The notes: generated from the letters alone by a model not told the origin. A stretch of 64,000 nucleotides of DNA from Thomasclavelia cocleata (GCF_900102365.1 NZ_FOIN01000006.1:1-64000), one strand, 5' to 3'; shown: positions 44,617-55,125, counted from the first letter of the stretch. Numbers and translations are program-made.

Positions 44617-45476
44617 TGATAATTGGAAGTCATGTATCAATGTCTGGTAAAGAGATGTTATTAGGATCAGTTAAAGAAGCCTTGTCATATCAGGCTAATA
44701 CATTTATGTTTTATACTGGCGCCCCCCAAAATACAGCTCGTAAACCTATAGAACAATTAAGAGCTGACGAAGCTAAAGTGTTAATGAAAGAAAATGGTAT
44801 AGATATTAATAATGTTGTTGTCCATGCACCATATATTATTAATTTAGCAAATACTACAAAACCAGAGACCTTTGAATTAGCTGTAAGCTTTTTAAAACAA
44901 GAAATTGAACGTTGTAAAGCATTAGAAATGACAAAATTAGTTTTACATCCAGGGGCACATGTTGGAGCTGGAAGTCAGATTGGTTTGGATAGAATAGTTG
45001 AAGGATTAAATGAAGCGACTAAAAACTGTGGTAATGTAAAAATAGCGCTAGAAACTATGGCTGGTAAAGGTTCAGAATGTGGACGATCATTTGATGAAAT
45101 CAAATATATTATTGATCATGTTGATAATAATGATTGTTTAGGAGTATGTTTAGATACTTGTCATTTACATGATGCTGGCTATGATTTAGCTAAGTTTGAT
45201 GATATTTTAGCTGAATTTGATCAAAAAATAGGTTTGGAACGTTTATTAGTTGTTCATGTTAATGATTCTAAAAATGAATGTGGGGCTAGCAAAGATCGGC
45301 ATGAAAATATTGGTTATGGACACATTGGTTTCGATACATTAAATATGATTGTTCATCATGAAAAATTAAAAGATGTTCCTAAGATTTTAGAAACACCATA
45401 TGTTGAAAAAATTGCTCCATATAAGGAAGAGATTGAAATGTTTAGAAATCAAATTTTTAATCCAAATTTAAAATAA
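44616..45476 (+). CDS. nfo: Endonuclease IV (AP endonuclease)
   Basis: The 286-residue zinc enzyme cleaves DNA at abasic sites. Ligand motifs are [71 protein letters not shown] and GYGHIGFDT, all intact (longest given as pieces). It starts in a TAATG overlap with cshB, the order known as yqfR-yqfS in Bacillus subtilis. The 3' end overlaps the convergent small gene by 28 bp. Confidence 0.94.
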   Translation: MIIGSHVSMSGKEMLLGSVKEALSYQANTFMFYTGAPQNTARKPIEQLRADEAKVLMKENGIDINNVVVHAPYIINLANTTKPETFELAVSFLKQEIERCKALEMTKLVLHPGAHVGAGSQIGLDRIVEGLNEATKNCGNVKIALETMAGKGSECGRSFDEIKYIIDHVDNNDCLGVCLDTCHLHDAGYDLAKFDDILAEFDQKIGLERLLVVHVNDSKNECGASKDRHENIGYGHIGFDTLNMIVHHEKLKDVPKILETPYVEKIAPYKEEIEMFRNQIFNPNLK

Positions 45477-45718
45477 TTAGGAAAATTAATTAAAAAAGAT
45501 TTTATTTTAAGACAAGTAGAAATACTTGTCTTTTCACTTATATAATTATAAAGTACTTCGTTGTAATGACTATCTACTAAAGCATATTGATTATTTTGAA
45601 TAAGTTCATAGATAATCAATAATTGTTTTTCATCAATATCAACACCTTGTTCATATACAAGTTTTTTAAACTCTATAAAATCAAGACTAAATAAATCATC
45701 ATAACTACTATTGCTCAT
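45449..45718 (-). CDS. YqfT-like small protein (DUF2624 candidate)
   Basis: The 89-residue protein ([20 protein letters not shown], then [19 protein letters not shown]) is helical and has no export signal. It occupies the place of yqfT, which follows nfo in Bacillus subtilis and encodes a DUF2624 protein of similar size, but here it is on the opposite strand. GGAGGGCAAATA before the ATG supports translation. It runs into the end of nfo for 28 bp. Function is unknown. Confidence 0.65.
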   Translation of the reverse strand: MSNSSYDDLFSLDFIEFKKLVYEQGVDIDEKQLLIIYELIQNNQYALVDSHYNEVLYNYISEKTSISTCLKIKSFLINFPNYFKFGLKI

Positions 45719-45751
45719 TATTTGCCCTCCGTATTAAATAATATGCATAAA

Positions 45752-45776
45752 TAATAAAAGTAGCACTAGGCTACTT
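45752..45776 (-). terminator. Terminator of ispG
   Basis: AAGTAGC and GCTACTT pair around CTAGT and are followed by TTATTATTTAT on the minus strand. Confidence 0.65.
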
Positions 45777-46826
45777 AATCATTTTCAATATTTCTTTTTT
45801 CAATTCATCAACAATATTTTCTTGTTTAACCTTACGAATAATTTCACCCTTTTTAATCAACAATCCTTCATTGACTCCTCCAGCAATACCAATATCAGCA
45901 TGTTTTGCTTCACCTGGACCATTAACAGCACATCCCATTATTGCAACTGTAATATTAGCTTTGATTGTATTTAAAAAATCTTCAATTTCTTTAGCAATAG
46001 GAATTAAATCATATTGAATTCTACCGCAAGTAGGACATGAAACTAGGGTAGGAACATTGTCAATTAATTCTAATTCTTTTAATAATATTTTACCAACCTT
46101 TATTTCTTCAATTGGATTATCGCTTAACGATACTCTAATTGTATTACCAATTCCCTGGTATAAAATAGTCCCAATTCCTAAACTAGATTTGATTGTTCCA
46201 CCTAGTTTAGTACCAGCTTCAGTAACCCCAATATGTAATGGGTAAGGGAATGTTTCACTGGCAAGTTGATATGCTTCTATTGTAAGTAAGGTATTAGATG
46301 ATTTTAAAGAGATACAAATATCATAGAAATCAAGACTTTCTAATATTTTAATATGTTTTTTGGCACTTTCGATCATTCCTTTAGCAGTAGGACGACCATA
46401 TTTTTCTAAGATATCTTTTTCTAGTGAACCGCCATTAACACCGATTCGAATTGGAATTTGTCTTTTTTTACAAGCTTCCACTACTAATTTTACTTTATCA
46501 ATAGAACCAATATTTCCAGGATTGATTCTAATTTTATCAATTCCAGATTCTATTGCTTGTAAAGCAAGACGATAATCAAAATGGATGTCAGCTACTAAAG
46601 GAATATTTACTTGTGATTTAATTTCTTTTATTGCTAGAGCATCTTCCATATTTAATACAGCTAAACGAACTAATTGACACCCAGCATCTGCCAGTTCATT
46701 AATTTGTTTAACAGTAGCTTTTATATCTTTAGTTTTAGTATTTGTCATTGATTGAATAATTACTTCGTTATTACCACCAATAGTAAGGTTACCTATTTTG
46801 ATAGCTCTTGTTTCATCTCTTTTCAT
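45771..46826 (-). CDS. ispG: 4-hydroxy-3-methylbut-2-en-1-yl diphosphate synthase
   Basis: The 351-residue iron-sulfur enzyme does the sixth step of the MEP pathway. It shows the barrel start [21 protein letters not shown]-like IRINPGNIG, and cluster Cys residues in SCPTCGRIQ and [12 protein letters not shown]. The ATG at 46826 has GAGGTGAAATTC before it; the in-frame extension to 46859 is rejected. Together with ispH it supplies isoprenoid precursors. Confidence 0.95.
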   Translation of the reverse strand: MKRDETRAIKIGNLTIGGNNEVIIQSMTNTKTKDIKATVKQINELADAGCQLVRLAVLNMEDALAIKEIKSQVNIPLVADIHFDYRLALQAIESGIDKIRINPGNIGSIDKVKLVVEACKKRQIPIRIGVNGGSLEKDILEKYGRPTAKGMIESAKKHIKILESLDFYDICISLKSSNTLLTIEAYQLASETFPYPLHIGVTEAGTKLGGTIKSSLGIGTILYQGIGNTIRVSLSDNPIEEIKVGKILLKELELIDNVPTLVSCPTCGRIQYDLIPIAKEIEDFLNTIKANITVAIMGCAVNGPGEAKHADIGIAGGVNEGLLIKKGEIIRKVKQENIVDELKKEILKMIK

Positions 46827-47035
46827 GAATTTCACCTCAGTATAATTATAACATATCATTATATATTTATGAAAATAAATAAACTATTATTTTATAAAGA
46901 GAAATGTAGGATAAGTAGTAGATATTTGTTTATAAGTGTGGTAAAATTTTATCGTTTTTTATAGAAATTTTAGTCTTATTTTATAAGATGATAATAAGAG
47001 ATATGAATATTAAAATAAGAATGAGGGTATTGATT

Positions 47036-48442
47036 ATGAAGGATAATAAAGAGGAAAAGGTTGCATCAATAAGTACAGAAAACATCTATGTATTAAATGG
47101 ACGTGTTCCATTAAAAAAAGCGATACCTTTTGGATTACAGCATGTTCTGGCGATGTTTGTTTCTAACTTAGCGCCAGTGTTGATTGTTTGTGGTGCAGCT
47201 ATCGTGAGGGGGACAGGAGAACATCTAACTTCTGCTGAAATTACTCAATTGTTACAATGTGCAATGTTTGTAGCTGGTATTGGAACTTGTATGCAACTTT
47301 ATCCAATCTGGAAGATTGGTTCAAAGCTTCCGATTGTAATGGGAGTGAGTTTTACTTTTTTAGGCAGTTTACTAGTCATATGTACAAATCCACAATTAGG
47401 ATATGAAGGAATGATTGGTGCAGTTATTTTAGGTGGGATTTTTGAAGGTTTAGTAGGATTAAGTGCAAAGTACTGGAAACGTTTTTTAACACCAGTAGTA
47501 TCTGCTTGTGTAGTAATTGCAATTGGGCTTTCACTTTTATCTGTTGGTATGGATTCCTGGGGTGGTGGAAATGGTGTAAGTGATTTTGGGGCTTGGTATC
47601 ATTTATTAGTTGGAGCATTTACTTTAATTGTTTGTTTAGTATCACGCTATTTATTAAAAGGGGTTTATAAAAATTTAAATATTTTAGTTGGGTTAATATT
47701 TGGATATTTATTATCAATAATTTTTACGGTTGCGAATATTGCACCAATGGTAGATTTTTCTGGGATATCCAAAACTATTAGTGAAGTTGGGATTTTTAGT
47801 ATTCCTAAGTTAGTATTTTTTACTAGTCACACACCAGTATTTGATTTAGGTGCATTTTTTACAATTGCAATTGTATTTTTAGTGTCTGCAGCAGAAACAA
47901 CTGGGGCTACAACTGCAGTATGTACAGGTGCTTTAGGGCGTGATATCAAAATGGAGGAATTACAAGGTTCTTTAGCTGTTGATGGTTTCTCTAGTGCTGT
48001 TTCAGGTTGTTTTGGATGTATTCCATTAACATCTTTTAGTCAAAATGTTGGATTAGTTACGATGACTAAAGTTATTAATCGCTTTACAATTTTAATGGGA
48101 GCTTTAATTTTAATTTTAGCTTCATTATTTCCACCATTAGGAGCATTCTTTAATTCATTGCCCCAAGCTGTATTAGGTGGATGTACAGTCATGATGTTTG
48201 GTTCAATTATGTATGAGGGGATCAAAATGCTTAAAGAAAATGAATTTGATGATCGAACAATGATTATTGTTTCTCTTGCTTTTTGTATTGGTGTTGGTTT
48301 AACACAAACATCTGGTAACTTTTTTGCAGCTTTTCCAGCGGTAGTAGGAGATATTTTTAATGGAAATGCTGTAGCTGGGGTATTTGTTATATCATTTTTA
48401 TTAAGTCTGGTTCTTCCAAAAAAGAAAAAGACAAAAAAGTAA
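47036..48442 (+). CDS. Nucleobase permease of the uracil/xanthine family (NCS2)
   Basis: The 468-residue protein has about 14 membrane helices and NCS2 motifs: PFGLQHVLAMFVSNLAPVLI near the N-terminus and SAAETTGATTAVC in helix 8, followed by AVDGFSSAVSGCFG. These favour xanthine/uric acid-type or uracil transport in symport with protons, but the exact base cannot be read. GAGGGTATTGATT precedes the ATG at 47036. No purine riboswitch was recognised upstream. Confidence 0.85.
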   Translation: MKDNKEEKVASISTENIYVLNGRVPLKKAIPFGLQHVLAMFVSNLAPVLIVCGAAIVRGTGEHLTSAEITQLLQCAMFVAGIGTCMQLYPIWKIGSKLPIVMGVSFTFLGSLLVICTNPQLGYEGMIGAVILGGIFEGLVGLSAKYWKRFLTPVVSACVVIAIGLSLLSVGMDSWGGGNGVSDFGAWYHLLVGAFTLIVCLVSRYLLKGVYKNLNILVGLIFGYLLSIIFTVANIAPMVDFSGISKTISEVGIFSIPKLVFFTSHTPVFDLGAFFTIAIVFLVSAAETTGATTAVCTGALGRDIKMEELQGSLAVDGFSSAVSGCFGCIPLTSFSQNVGLVTMTKVINRFTILMGALILILASLFPPLGAFFNSLPQAVLGGCTVMMFGSIMYEGIKMLKENEFDDRTMIIVSLAFCIGVGLTQTSGNFFAAFPAVVGDIFNGNAVAGVFVISFLLSLVLPKKKKTKK

Positions 48443-48443
48443 T

Positions 48444-48492
48444 AAAAAAGATGTTTGATGAATCAATTGTGATTCTCTAAACATCTTTTTTA
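48444..48492. terminator. Bidirectional terminator between permease and pepF
   Basis: AAAAAAGATGTTT and AAACATCTTTTTT form a 13-bp stem with an inner GAATCA/TGATTC stem; both strands carry T-runs. Confidence 0.75.
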
Positions 48493-50261
48493 GTTTTTTT
48501 AATTGTTTCAAACTGATTTAATAAATTTTCAAAATAATTAAAAGCATCAGCATAAATTTGATCATCTAAAGGATCCACACCAGCTTTTTTTAGTAAATCA
48601 ACTGGAGCCATACTACCACCAGATTTTAAGAAGTTTAAATAATTATCTATTTGATTTTGATCACCTTTTAAGATTCGATTAACTATTGCTAGAGCAACTG
48701 TCATTCCTAAAGTATATTTATAAACATAATAATTATAATAGAAATGTGGTACATAATAACAAGACCAGCCAACCAATTCATCCATTACAACATCATCACC
48801 ATAATATTCTTGATTTAATTTTGCATATAAATCTGTAATTACTTGTGATGATAATGGTTCATTATTTTCTGCCATTGTGTGTAATTTATGTTCAAAATCT
48901 GCAAACATAGGTTGTCTAAAAATTAATCCAACGCAATTTTCAAGCTGCTCATAGATAAAATATGCTTTTTCTTGATCGTTTTTAGCATTATTGATCATAT
49001 AATTAATTAGTAATGTCTCGTTTACAGTTGAAGCAACTTCAGCCACAAAAATACGATAACTTGCATTAACTGATTCTTGATTTTGGTTTGATAAATAGCT
49101 ATGAACACTATGTCCTAATTCATGAATTAAAGTTGATAGAGAATTATAATCACCAATGAAATTCATTAAAATAAATGGATTTGTATCGTAGCTGCCACTA
49201 GAATAAGCACCAATTCTTTTTCCAGGTGTTGGATAATAATCAATCCAGCGTTCTTCTCTTGCTTTGTTAATGATTTTTAAATAATCTTGACCAAATGGTT
49301 TTAAACATTCGTTGATGATTTCAAAACATTTATCAATCGTGTATTCTTTTTTTATTGATGAAACAAGGGGAATATTTAAATCATAATTATAGATTATTTC
49401 CTTGTTTAAAAGTTCTTTTTTTAAGCAATTATAACGATGAAATAAATGACGGTATTTAACATTAGCACTATCTAATACTTTGAAAAATAATTCACTTGGA
49501 ACATCATCATCAAAAACACTAGCTTCTAAAGCATTATCGAATTTACGAACATTTCCATAAAAAACATCTTTTTTCATTACACCAGATAAAGTTTGAGCAA
49601 AAACATTTTCAAATTTCTTATACTCTTTAAAAAAGTTAGTATATGCTTGTTTACGAACATTATCATCTTTACTTTTTAAAAATTGATTTAAAGTTGCATT
49701 ATTTAAAGTTTTCATTTCGCCATTTTCTAAAACATCATCATATTCAAGTCGTAAAGCATTAAATACCTGACTTGAAGTATCAGCAATACTTTCAGCCTTA
49801 GCTAGAAGCTCTTCTTGTTCTTTTGGTAGGATATGGTCTTTAAATAACATTAATGAATTAATTTTATAAGTATATTTTTGAAGTTTGGGATCTTTAATGT
49901 ATTCTAAAACCTTTTCTTTAGCTTCAATTATTTCATTATCAATAAAAGATATCTTAACTGATGAAGCTTCTAAGACACCAATTGTAGCAGCCATCATAGT
50001 TTGATATTCTTGATTATTAGGCTCTACATCACAGTTTAAATGGGCATAACAATATAATTTATTAACCAATCGTTCTATTTGGTCTTTAGTAGTTAAAAAA
50101 TTATAAAAACTATCAATTGTATTACATATTTTTCCTTGATAACTAACTAGTTCATCGATTAATGTTTTAGCTTTTTCTAAATCATGATAAAAGCTTTTAT
50201 GATCATTATAGATAGTACTTAAATCCCAAGTATCTTTAATATCAATATCTTTTCTTTCCAT
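48477..50261 (-). CDS. pepF: Oligoendopeptidase F
   Basis: The 594-residue zinc peptidase of family M3B degrades short peptides in the cytoplasm. It has the zinc motif LIHELGHSVHSY with the second Glu in VAEVASTVNETLL, and the start RKDIDIKDTWDLSTIY is typical of PepF. AGGAGAAAATTGT precedes the ATG. It lies below rpsT, separated by a terminator, and is convergent with the nucleobase permease gene. Confidence 0.93.
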   Translation of the reverse strand: MERKDIDIKDTWDLSTIYNDHKSFYHDLEKAKTLIDELVSYQGKICNTIDSFYNFLTTKDQIERLVNKLYCYAHLNCDVEPNNQEYQTMMAATIGVLEASSVKISFIDNEIIEAKEKVLEYIKDPKLQKYTYKINSLMLFKDHILPKEQEELLAKAESIADTSSQVFNALRLEYDDVLENGEMKTLNNATLNQFLKSKDDNVRKQAYTNFFKEYKKFENVFAQTLSGVMKKDVFYGNVRKFDNALEASVFDDDVPSELFFKVLDSANVKYRHLFHRYNCLKKELLNKEIIYNYDLNIPLVSSIKKEYTIDKCFEIINECLKPFGQDYLKIINKAREERWIDYYPTPGKRIGAYSSGSYDTNPFILMNFIGDYNSLSTLIHELGHSVHSYLSNQNQESVNASYRIFVAEVASTVNETLLINYMINNAKNDQEKAYFIYEQLENCVGLIFRQPMFADFEHKLHTMAENNEPLSSQVITDLYAKLNQEYYGDDVVMDELVGWSCYYVPHFYYNYYVYKYTLGMTVALAIVNRILKGDQNQIDNYLNFLKSGGSMAPVDLLKKAGVDPLDDQIYADAFNYFENLLNQFETIKKTKKDV

Positions 50262-50278
50262 ACAATTTTCTCCTTTAA

Positions 50279-50305
50279 AATAAAAACCCTATCTTTAGAT
50301 AGAGT
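50279..50305 (-). terminator. Terminator after rpsT
   Basis: ACTCTATC and GATAGGGT pair around TAAA on the minus strand, followed by TTTTTATTTT. The left arm overlaps the last codons of rpsT. Confidence 0.7.
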
Positions 50306-50555
50306 TCACTAATTTAGCTAATCTAGATTTTTGTCTACTAGCATAGTTTTTATGATGAATTCCTTTTGAAACAGAAGCATCTAATTTTGAAGCAACAACG
50401 TTGTAAGCTTCTACAGCTCCATCTTTATTTCCAGCTTCAACTTCAGCTAATAATTTTTTAATTGCAGTTTTTAATGCTGATTTATAAGAAGCGTTTTTTG
50501 CTCTTTTTACATTATCATTTTTATAACGTTTAATTTGTTGTTTCATATTTGCCAT
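50295..50555 (-). CDS. rpsT: 30S ribosomal protein S20
   Basis: The 86-residue basic protein binds 16S rRNA. It shows the family features MANMKQQIKRYKNDNVKRAKN, an Ala/Lys-rich helix pair and HHKNYASRQKSRLAKLV. GCGAGGTGAAAGATC precedes the ATG. It is a single gene divergent from gpr, as in many Bacillota. Confidence 0.96.
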   Translation of the reverse strand: MANMKQQIKRYKNDNVKRAKNASYKSALKTAIKKLLAEVEAGNKDGAVEAYNVVASKLDASVSKGIHHKNYASRQKSRLAKLVNSI

Positions 50556-50699
50556 GATCTTTCACCTCGCTTTATTCTTGCTTTTACATTATATATAATT
50601 AATTGATTAAATGCAACTTTTTTTTGAATTGAGATGATATTATTTAGATAAAAATGTATTAAAATCAAAGAATTGGTGATATTTATGATAGGTGATAAG

Positions 50700-51659
50700 A
50701 TGAATTTTAAAAATATACGTAGTGATTTAGCAACAGAATCATTGAGCCAACTAGAAGCTGGTAAACATTATAATAAGGAAGAGTATGTTAATAATGGAGT
50801 AAAGGTCGAAAAAGTATCTATTATAAAGCCTCATCAAAGTATTAATCAAGGAATTGGAACATATATTGAAATTAGTTTTAAGAACTATTTAGATCAACAA
50901 ATAATTATTAATGAGGTAGTAAATAATTTAAAGCCTTTAATTGATAAAATCGATTATCCTAGAATACTAGTTGTCGGTCTTGGAAATCAGTATTTAACTA
51001 ATGATGCTCTAGGACCTAGAACATTAAGAGATATTCGAATTACCCATTTTCTTGATGACGAAGATAAACTTTTAAATCATTATTATGATATTTTAGGGAT
51101 TGCACCAGGGGTAAAAGTGCAAACTGGAATGGAATCGAGTGAGATTGTAAAAGCACTTGTTGATAAGGAAGATATAGATTTAGTAATTGTAGTAGATGCT
51201 TTATGTGCAAAAAATTATCGTAAATTGGCACATGTAATTCAGATTAATGATGTAGGAATTAATCCAGGTAGTGGAATAGGTAACTATCGTCAAGCTATTA
51301 ATGAAGAAACAGTAGGTGCTAAGGTTATAGCTATAGGTATTCCTACAGTTATTTATGCTAGTAGTTTAGTTAGTGATGTTTTAAATTATACGATTGATTA
51401 TTTTGGTGATAGCTTGAATCCAGTAAATAAGTTAAAAGTTGGAAAGCGTGAGAAATATCAAGGTAGTTTAAATGAGGAACAGAAAGAAATGATGTTGGGT
51501 CAAATTGGTAAATTAGATGATAGTGAATTAGAGTTGTTATTTAATGAAGTGTTAAATCCAATTGATTGTAATTTTGTTTTAAGTGATAAACAGATTGATG
51601 AACAGTGTGAGATAATGTCAAAAATAATTAGTAAAAGTATTAATGCTTTAAGGTACTAA
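50700..51659 (+). CDS. gpr: Germination protease GPR
   Basis: The 319-residue aspartate-type protease degrades small acid-soluble spore proteins during germination. The N-terminal NIRSDLATES is the family propeptide start, and GLGNQYLTNDALGP, VVDALCAKN and GSGIGNYRQ are typical catalytic-core segments. The ATG at 50700 follows AGGTGATAAG, the spacing seen at other starts in this genome; ATG codons at 50685 and 50673 are less likely. It proves that the organism belongs to a spore-forming line. Confidence 0.92.
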   Translation: MNFKNIRSDLATESLSQLEAGKHYNKEEYVNNGVKVEKVSIIKPHQSINQGIGTYIEISFKNYLDQQIIINEVVNNLKPLIDKIDYPRILVVGLGNQYLTNDALGPRTLRDIRITHFLDDEDKLLNHYYDILGIAPGVKVQTGMESSEIVKALVDKEDIDLVIVVDALCAKNYRKLAHVIQINDVGINPGSGIGNYRQAINEETVGAKVIAIGIPTVIYASSLVSDVLNYTIDYFGDSLNPVNKLKVGKREKYQGSLNEEQKEMMLGQIGKLDDSELELLFNEVLNPIDCNFVLSDKQIDEQCEIMSKIISKSINALRY

Positions 51660-51710
51660 ATCCTACATTTCATGCATACAATTAGTTGTATAATATAGTG
51701 GGTGATGAAG

Positions 51711-52463
51711 ATGAGACTAAAAAATACTTTTTTGATTTTATTGAAATTAGCCGTTATAGTTGGTTTGATTGTTTATCTTCCAAGTAAAGTATCTACTTCT
51801 TCTAATGCACAAATTATTAATGCGATTAATCCAAATCCTGATGATTCAACCCCAGTAGCAACTAATCCACAAAATACAAGTTTTCCTATTACTAAAGATA
51901 AAAAAATTCATATTTATAATACTCATCAAGGAGAAGAATATGATGGGTATAATGTAGTATTAGGTGCTAATTATTTAAAAGATTGTTTAAATAGTCAGGG
52001 TTATCAATGTGATGTAGAAGGAAATGATTTTGAGGGTTATAAGGCAGTGCATAATATTGCTTATAAAAATTCCTATTCTGTTTCAAAGATGTATTTGGAA
52101 CAGAGTTTACAAAATAATGGGGGTTATGATTTAATTATTGATTTTCATCGGGATTCTATTTCTAAAGAGTTATCAACGATTAGTCATAATGGAAAATCAT
52201 ATGCTAAGATTATGTTTGTAGTAGGAAAAAGTAGTGGTAAATTTGATGCAGTAAATCAGTTATCGCAAAAGTTATCAGATATTGCTAATAGGACAGTTCC
52301 TAAAATCAGTAGAGGGGTATATGTAAAAAACTCTCACTATAATCAAGGAATAAGCGATAATATGGTTTTAATAGAAGTTGGAGCACAAAGTAATACTAAA
52401 GAAGAAATCCAGGCAACAGTTGAAATTATTGCTAAAGCAATTGGAGATTATTTAGGCGGATGA
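51711..52463 (+). CDS. spoIIP: Stage II sporulation protein P
   Basis: The 250-residue protein is a membrane-anchored peptidoglycan amidase of the engulfment machinery with SpoIID and SpoIIM. A single N-terminal helix (FLILLKLAVIVGLIVYL) is followed by a linker and the amidase domain with IYNTHQGEEY, IIDFHRDS and VLIEVGAQSN, holding the zinc His and Glu residues. It is shorter than the Bacillus protein (about 400), lacking most of the extended N-terminal part. GGTGATGAAG before 51711 fixes the start. It lies 50 bp below gpr. Confidence 0.9.
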   Translation: MRLKNTFLILLKLAVIVGLIVYLPSKVSTSSNAQIINAINPNPDDSTPVATNPQNTSFPITKDKKIHIYNTHQGEEYDGYNVVLGANYLKDCLNSQGYQCDVEGNDFEGYKAVHNIAYKNSYSVSKMYLEQSLQNNGGYDLIIDFHRDSISKELSTISHNGKSYAKIMFVVGKSSGKFDAVNQLSQKLSDIANRTVPKISRGVYVKNSHYNQGISDNMVLIEVGAQSNTKEEIQATVEIIAKAIGDYLGG

Positions 52464-52744
52464 AAGATTTTTTAATTGATTTGTGTCTGGTAGGATTACT
52501 TTTGTTTATGATTAATGGTTTACTTGGTAATTTTGGAGTTCAAAAAGCAATGTTTGAGCAAAACCTTGAACAATTTGAAGAAGATATAAAACAACAACAG
52601 CCAATTACAACTGATTATGGAACTACTAATGATAATGATGAAAATGCATTATCATTAGTAGTGAAAAAGATTAGTGATGGATGTATTAAAGTAATTGAAA
52701 CTTTAGTATTGATTATTTCTAATATTATTAGTACACTTTTATAA
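52460..52744 (+). CDS. Small two-helix membrane protein in the YqxA position
   Basis: The 94-residue protein has an N-terminal hydrophobic helix (FLIDLCLVGLLLFMINGLLG), an acidic/Gln-rich middle and a C-terminal hydrophobic helix (VIETLVLIISNIISTLL). Its start overlaps the spoIIP stop codon. Bacillus has yqxA in the same place after gpr-spoIIP, so a sporulation role is suggested by position only; family membership cannot be confirmed. Confidence 0.7.
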   Translation: MKDFLIDLCLVGLLLFMINGLLGNFGVQKAMFEQNLEQFEEDIKQQQPITTDYGTTNDNDENALSLVVKKISDGCIKVIETLVLIISNIISTLL

Positions 52745-52759
52745 GAAAGTGGTGATTAA

Positions 52760-53713
52760 ATGAAAGAAGTAAAAATAGTATTTATGGGTACTGCTAGTTT
52801 TTCTAGACATGTACTAGAAAAATTATTGGAAAACAATTTTAAGATTATTGGGATAGTTACCCAACCTGATCGTTATGTCGGCCGTAAAAAAGTATTAACT
52901 ATGCCTGAAGTTAAAGAACTAGCTTTAGAAAATGATATTCCAGTATTTCAGCCACAAAGGATTAAACAGGATTATCAAGAAATTATTGATTTAAATCCTG
53001 ATTTGATTGTTACTGCTGCTTATGGTCAAATTATTCCTGAGGCATTACTAAATGTACCTAAACTTGGTTGTATTAATGTACATGCATCATTATTACCTAA
53101 GTATCGTGGTGGGGCACCTGTACATTATGCTATCATTAATGGAGAAAAAGTTACTGGTGTAACAATTATGTATATGGTCAAAAAGATGGATGCTGGAAAT
53201 ATTATTAGCCAATTAGAAGTTGAAATTAGTGATCAAGAAACAACGGGTGAATTATATGAAAGATTAAGTATTGCTGGTGGAGAATTATTGATTAAAACAT
53301 TACCAGGTATTATTGAAGGAAGCAATGATTCTATTGAACAAGATGAACAATTAGTTACATATGCACCAACAATTAGTCATGAACAAGAAAAGTTAAACTT
53401 TAATAAAAGTGCTTTTCAAGTTTATAATCAAGTTCGAGGAATGAATCCTTGGCCTGGGGCTTATACTGTTTATCAAGGAAAAGTAATAAAAATTTGGGCT
53501 GGTAAGATTCATGAATGTGAAAATGCTAAAAAGCATCATAGTCATCAGGAAAATGGAACAATTGTTAAAATTTTTAAAGATGCAATTGGTGTAAAAACAG
53601 GTGATGGAATCTATTTAATTACTGAATTACAAGTTGCAGGTAAAAAAAGAATGTTAGTGCGTGATTATCTAAATGGTAATAATATATTTATGGTAGATAC
53701 TAAATTTGAATAA
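52760..53713 (+). CDS. fmt: Methionyl-tRNA formyltransferase
   Basis: The 317-residue enzyme formylates initiator Met-tRNA. It has FMGTASFSRHVLEKL, the catalytic Asn/His/Asp set in INVHASLLPKYRGGAPVHYA and the loop VTGVTIMYMVKKMDAGNII, plus a C-terminal tRNA-binding domain. GAAAGTGGTGATTAA precedes the ATG. It follows the small membrane protein by 15 bp, so fmt may be read with the sporulation genes. Confidence 0.94.
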   Translation: MKEVKIVFMGTASFSRHVLEKLLENNFKIIGIVTQPDRYVGRKKVLTMPEVKELALENDIPVFQPQRIKQDYQEIIDLNPDLIVTAAYGQIIPEALLNVPKLGCINVHASLLPKYRGGAPVHYAIINGEKVTGVTIMYMVKKMDAGNIISQLEVEISDQETTGELYERLSIAGGELLIKTLPGIIEGSNDSIEQDEQLVTYAPTISHEQEKLNFNKSAFQVYNQVRGMNPWPGAYTVYQGKVIKIWAGKIHECENAKKHHSHQENGTIVKIFKDAIGVKTGDGIYLITELQVAGKKRMLVRDYLNGNNIFMVDTKFE

Positions 53714-53800
53714 ACTGGAAGCTGTAATGAAATAAACTTTTAAAACGGGTTTACTTCGTTCGGCTTTTTTAGTAAGTTTATATTAATATTGGAGGATTCT

Positions 53801-55105
53801 ATGATGAGAATGGTGGATTTAATTGAATTAAAAAAGAATAAACAAGTATTAACTAAAGAACAGATACACTTTATTATTGAAGGATATTGTAATCAAAGAA
53901 TTCCTGATTATCAAATGAGTGCCTTGTTAATGTCAATATGCTTTAATGGGTTAACTAAACAAGAAACAGCATTTTTGACAGATGAGATGCTTCATAGCGG
54001 GGATATTATTGATTTAAGTGCAATTGAAGGAATAAAAGTAGATAAACATTCAACTGGTGGGGTTGGTGATAAAACATCATTAGTTTTAGGACCAATGATT
54101 GCAGCATGTGGTGTTAAGGTTGCAAAAATGTCAGGACGGGGACTAGGACATACTGGTGGTACACTAGATAAGTTAGAGTCAATTCCAGGTTTAAATATTA
54201 ATGTTAATAGAGAGGATTTTATAAAACAGGTTAACGAGATTGGTATTGCAATAATTGGACAAAGTACAAATCTTGTTCCAGCTGATCAAAAAATGTATGC
54301 ATTGCGTGATGTTACAGCAACAGTTGATTGTATTCCATTGATTGCTTCATCAATCATGTCAAAAAAATTAGCTTCTGGCAGTGATACTATTTTATTAGAT
54401 GTAAAATATGGTAAGGGAGCTTTTATGAAAACTAAAGAAGAAGCAAGGAAATTAGCTTATACTATGATTGAAATCGGACAACATTTAGGAAAAGATACTA
54501 GAGCTGTTATATCAAATATGAATCAGCCTTTAGGGAATGCAATTGGTAATTCTTTGGAAGTAATTGAAGCAATTAATATTTTAAAAGGTGAAGGGCCTAA
54601 AGATTTATTAAATTTGTGTTTAGAAGCTGGAAGTCATATGTTAGTTCAGGCTAAAAGATGTCAAAACGAAGCTGAAGCATTACAATTATTAAAGCAGGTA
54701 ATTGTTGATGGTTCAGCACTAAATAAATTAAAAGAAATGGTTTACTACCAGCATGGTAATATTGATGTTATTGATAATCCAAATTTATTTAAACAAGCTA
54801 AAATTATATTACCTGTAAAAGCAAAAAAAGAGGGATTTGTTAAAGAATTAGAAGCTAAGACTTTAGGGATAATTTCAATGAAACTTGGTGGAGGACGTTT
54901 AACTAAAGATGATACAATTGATCATAGTGCAGGAATTATTTTAAATAAAAAGATTGGAGATTATTGTAATAGTGAAGATATTTTAGCTTATTTTTATACA
55001 GACAAAGAAATTGATCAGGAATTAATAGATGAGTTTTATAGTGCATATCAAATAGTCGATTTTTTTGTTGAAAAACCAACACTTATTGATGAAATCCTTG
55101 TATAA
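53801..55105 (+). CDS. pdp: Pyrimidine-nucleoside phosphorylase
   Basis: The 434-residue enzyme splits thymidine, uridine or deoxyuridine with phosphate. It has the family signature KMSGRGLGHTGGTLDKLES and VDKHSTGGVGDKTSLVLGP, and a C-terminal domain with MKLGGGRLTKDD. The start at 53801 follows TTGGAGGATTCT. With cdd it belongs to pyrimidine salvage. Its stop codon overlaps the region that holds the ribosome binding site of the next gene. Confidence 0.92.
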   Translation: MMRMVDLIELKKNKQVLTKEQIHFIIEGYCNQRIPDYQMSALLMSICFNGLTKQETAFLTDEMLHSGDIIDLSAIEGIKVDKHSTGGVGDKTSLVLGPMIAACGVKVAKMSGRGLGHTGGTLDKLESIPGLNINVNREDFIKQVNEIGIAIIGQSTNLVPADQKMYALRDVTATVDCIPLIASSIMSKKLASGSDTILLDVKYGKGAFMKTKEEARKLAYTMIEIGQHLGKDTRAVISNMNQPLGNAIGNSLEVIEAINILKGEGPKDLLNLCLEAGSHMLVQAKRCQNEAEALQLLKQVIVDGSALNKLKEMVYYQHGNIDVIDNPNLFKQAKIILPVKAKKEGFVKELEAKTLGIISMKLGGGRLTKDDTIDHSAGIILNKKIGDYCNSEDILAYFYTDKEIDQELIDEFYSAYQIVDFFVEKPTLIDEILV

Positions 55106-55125
55106 TGGATACATGGAGGTTGAAA

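Noticed and set aside
46830-47035. Purine or other riboswitch before the nucleobase permease
   Set aside because: A small TCTTAT/ATAAGA hairpin is visible, but conserved purine-riboswitch loops were not found.
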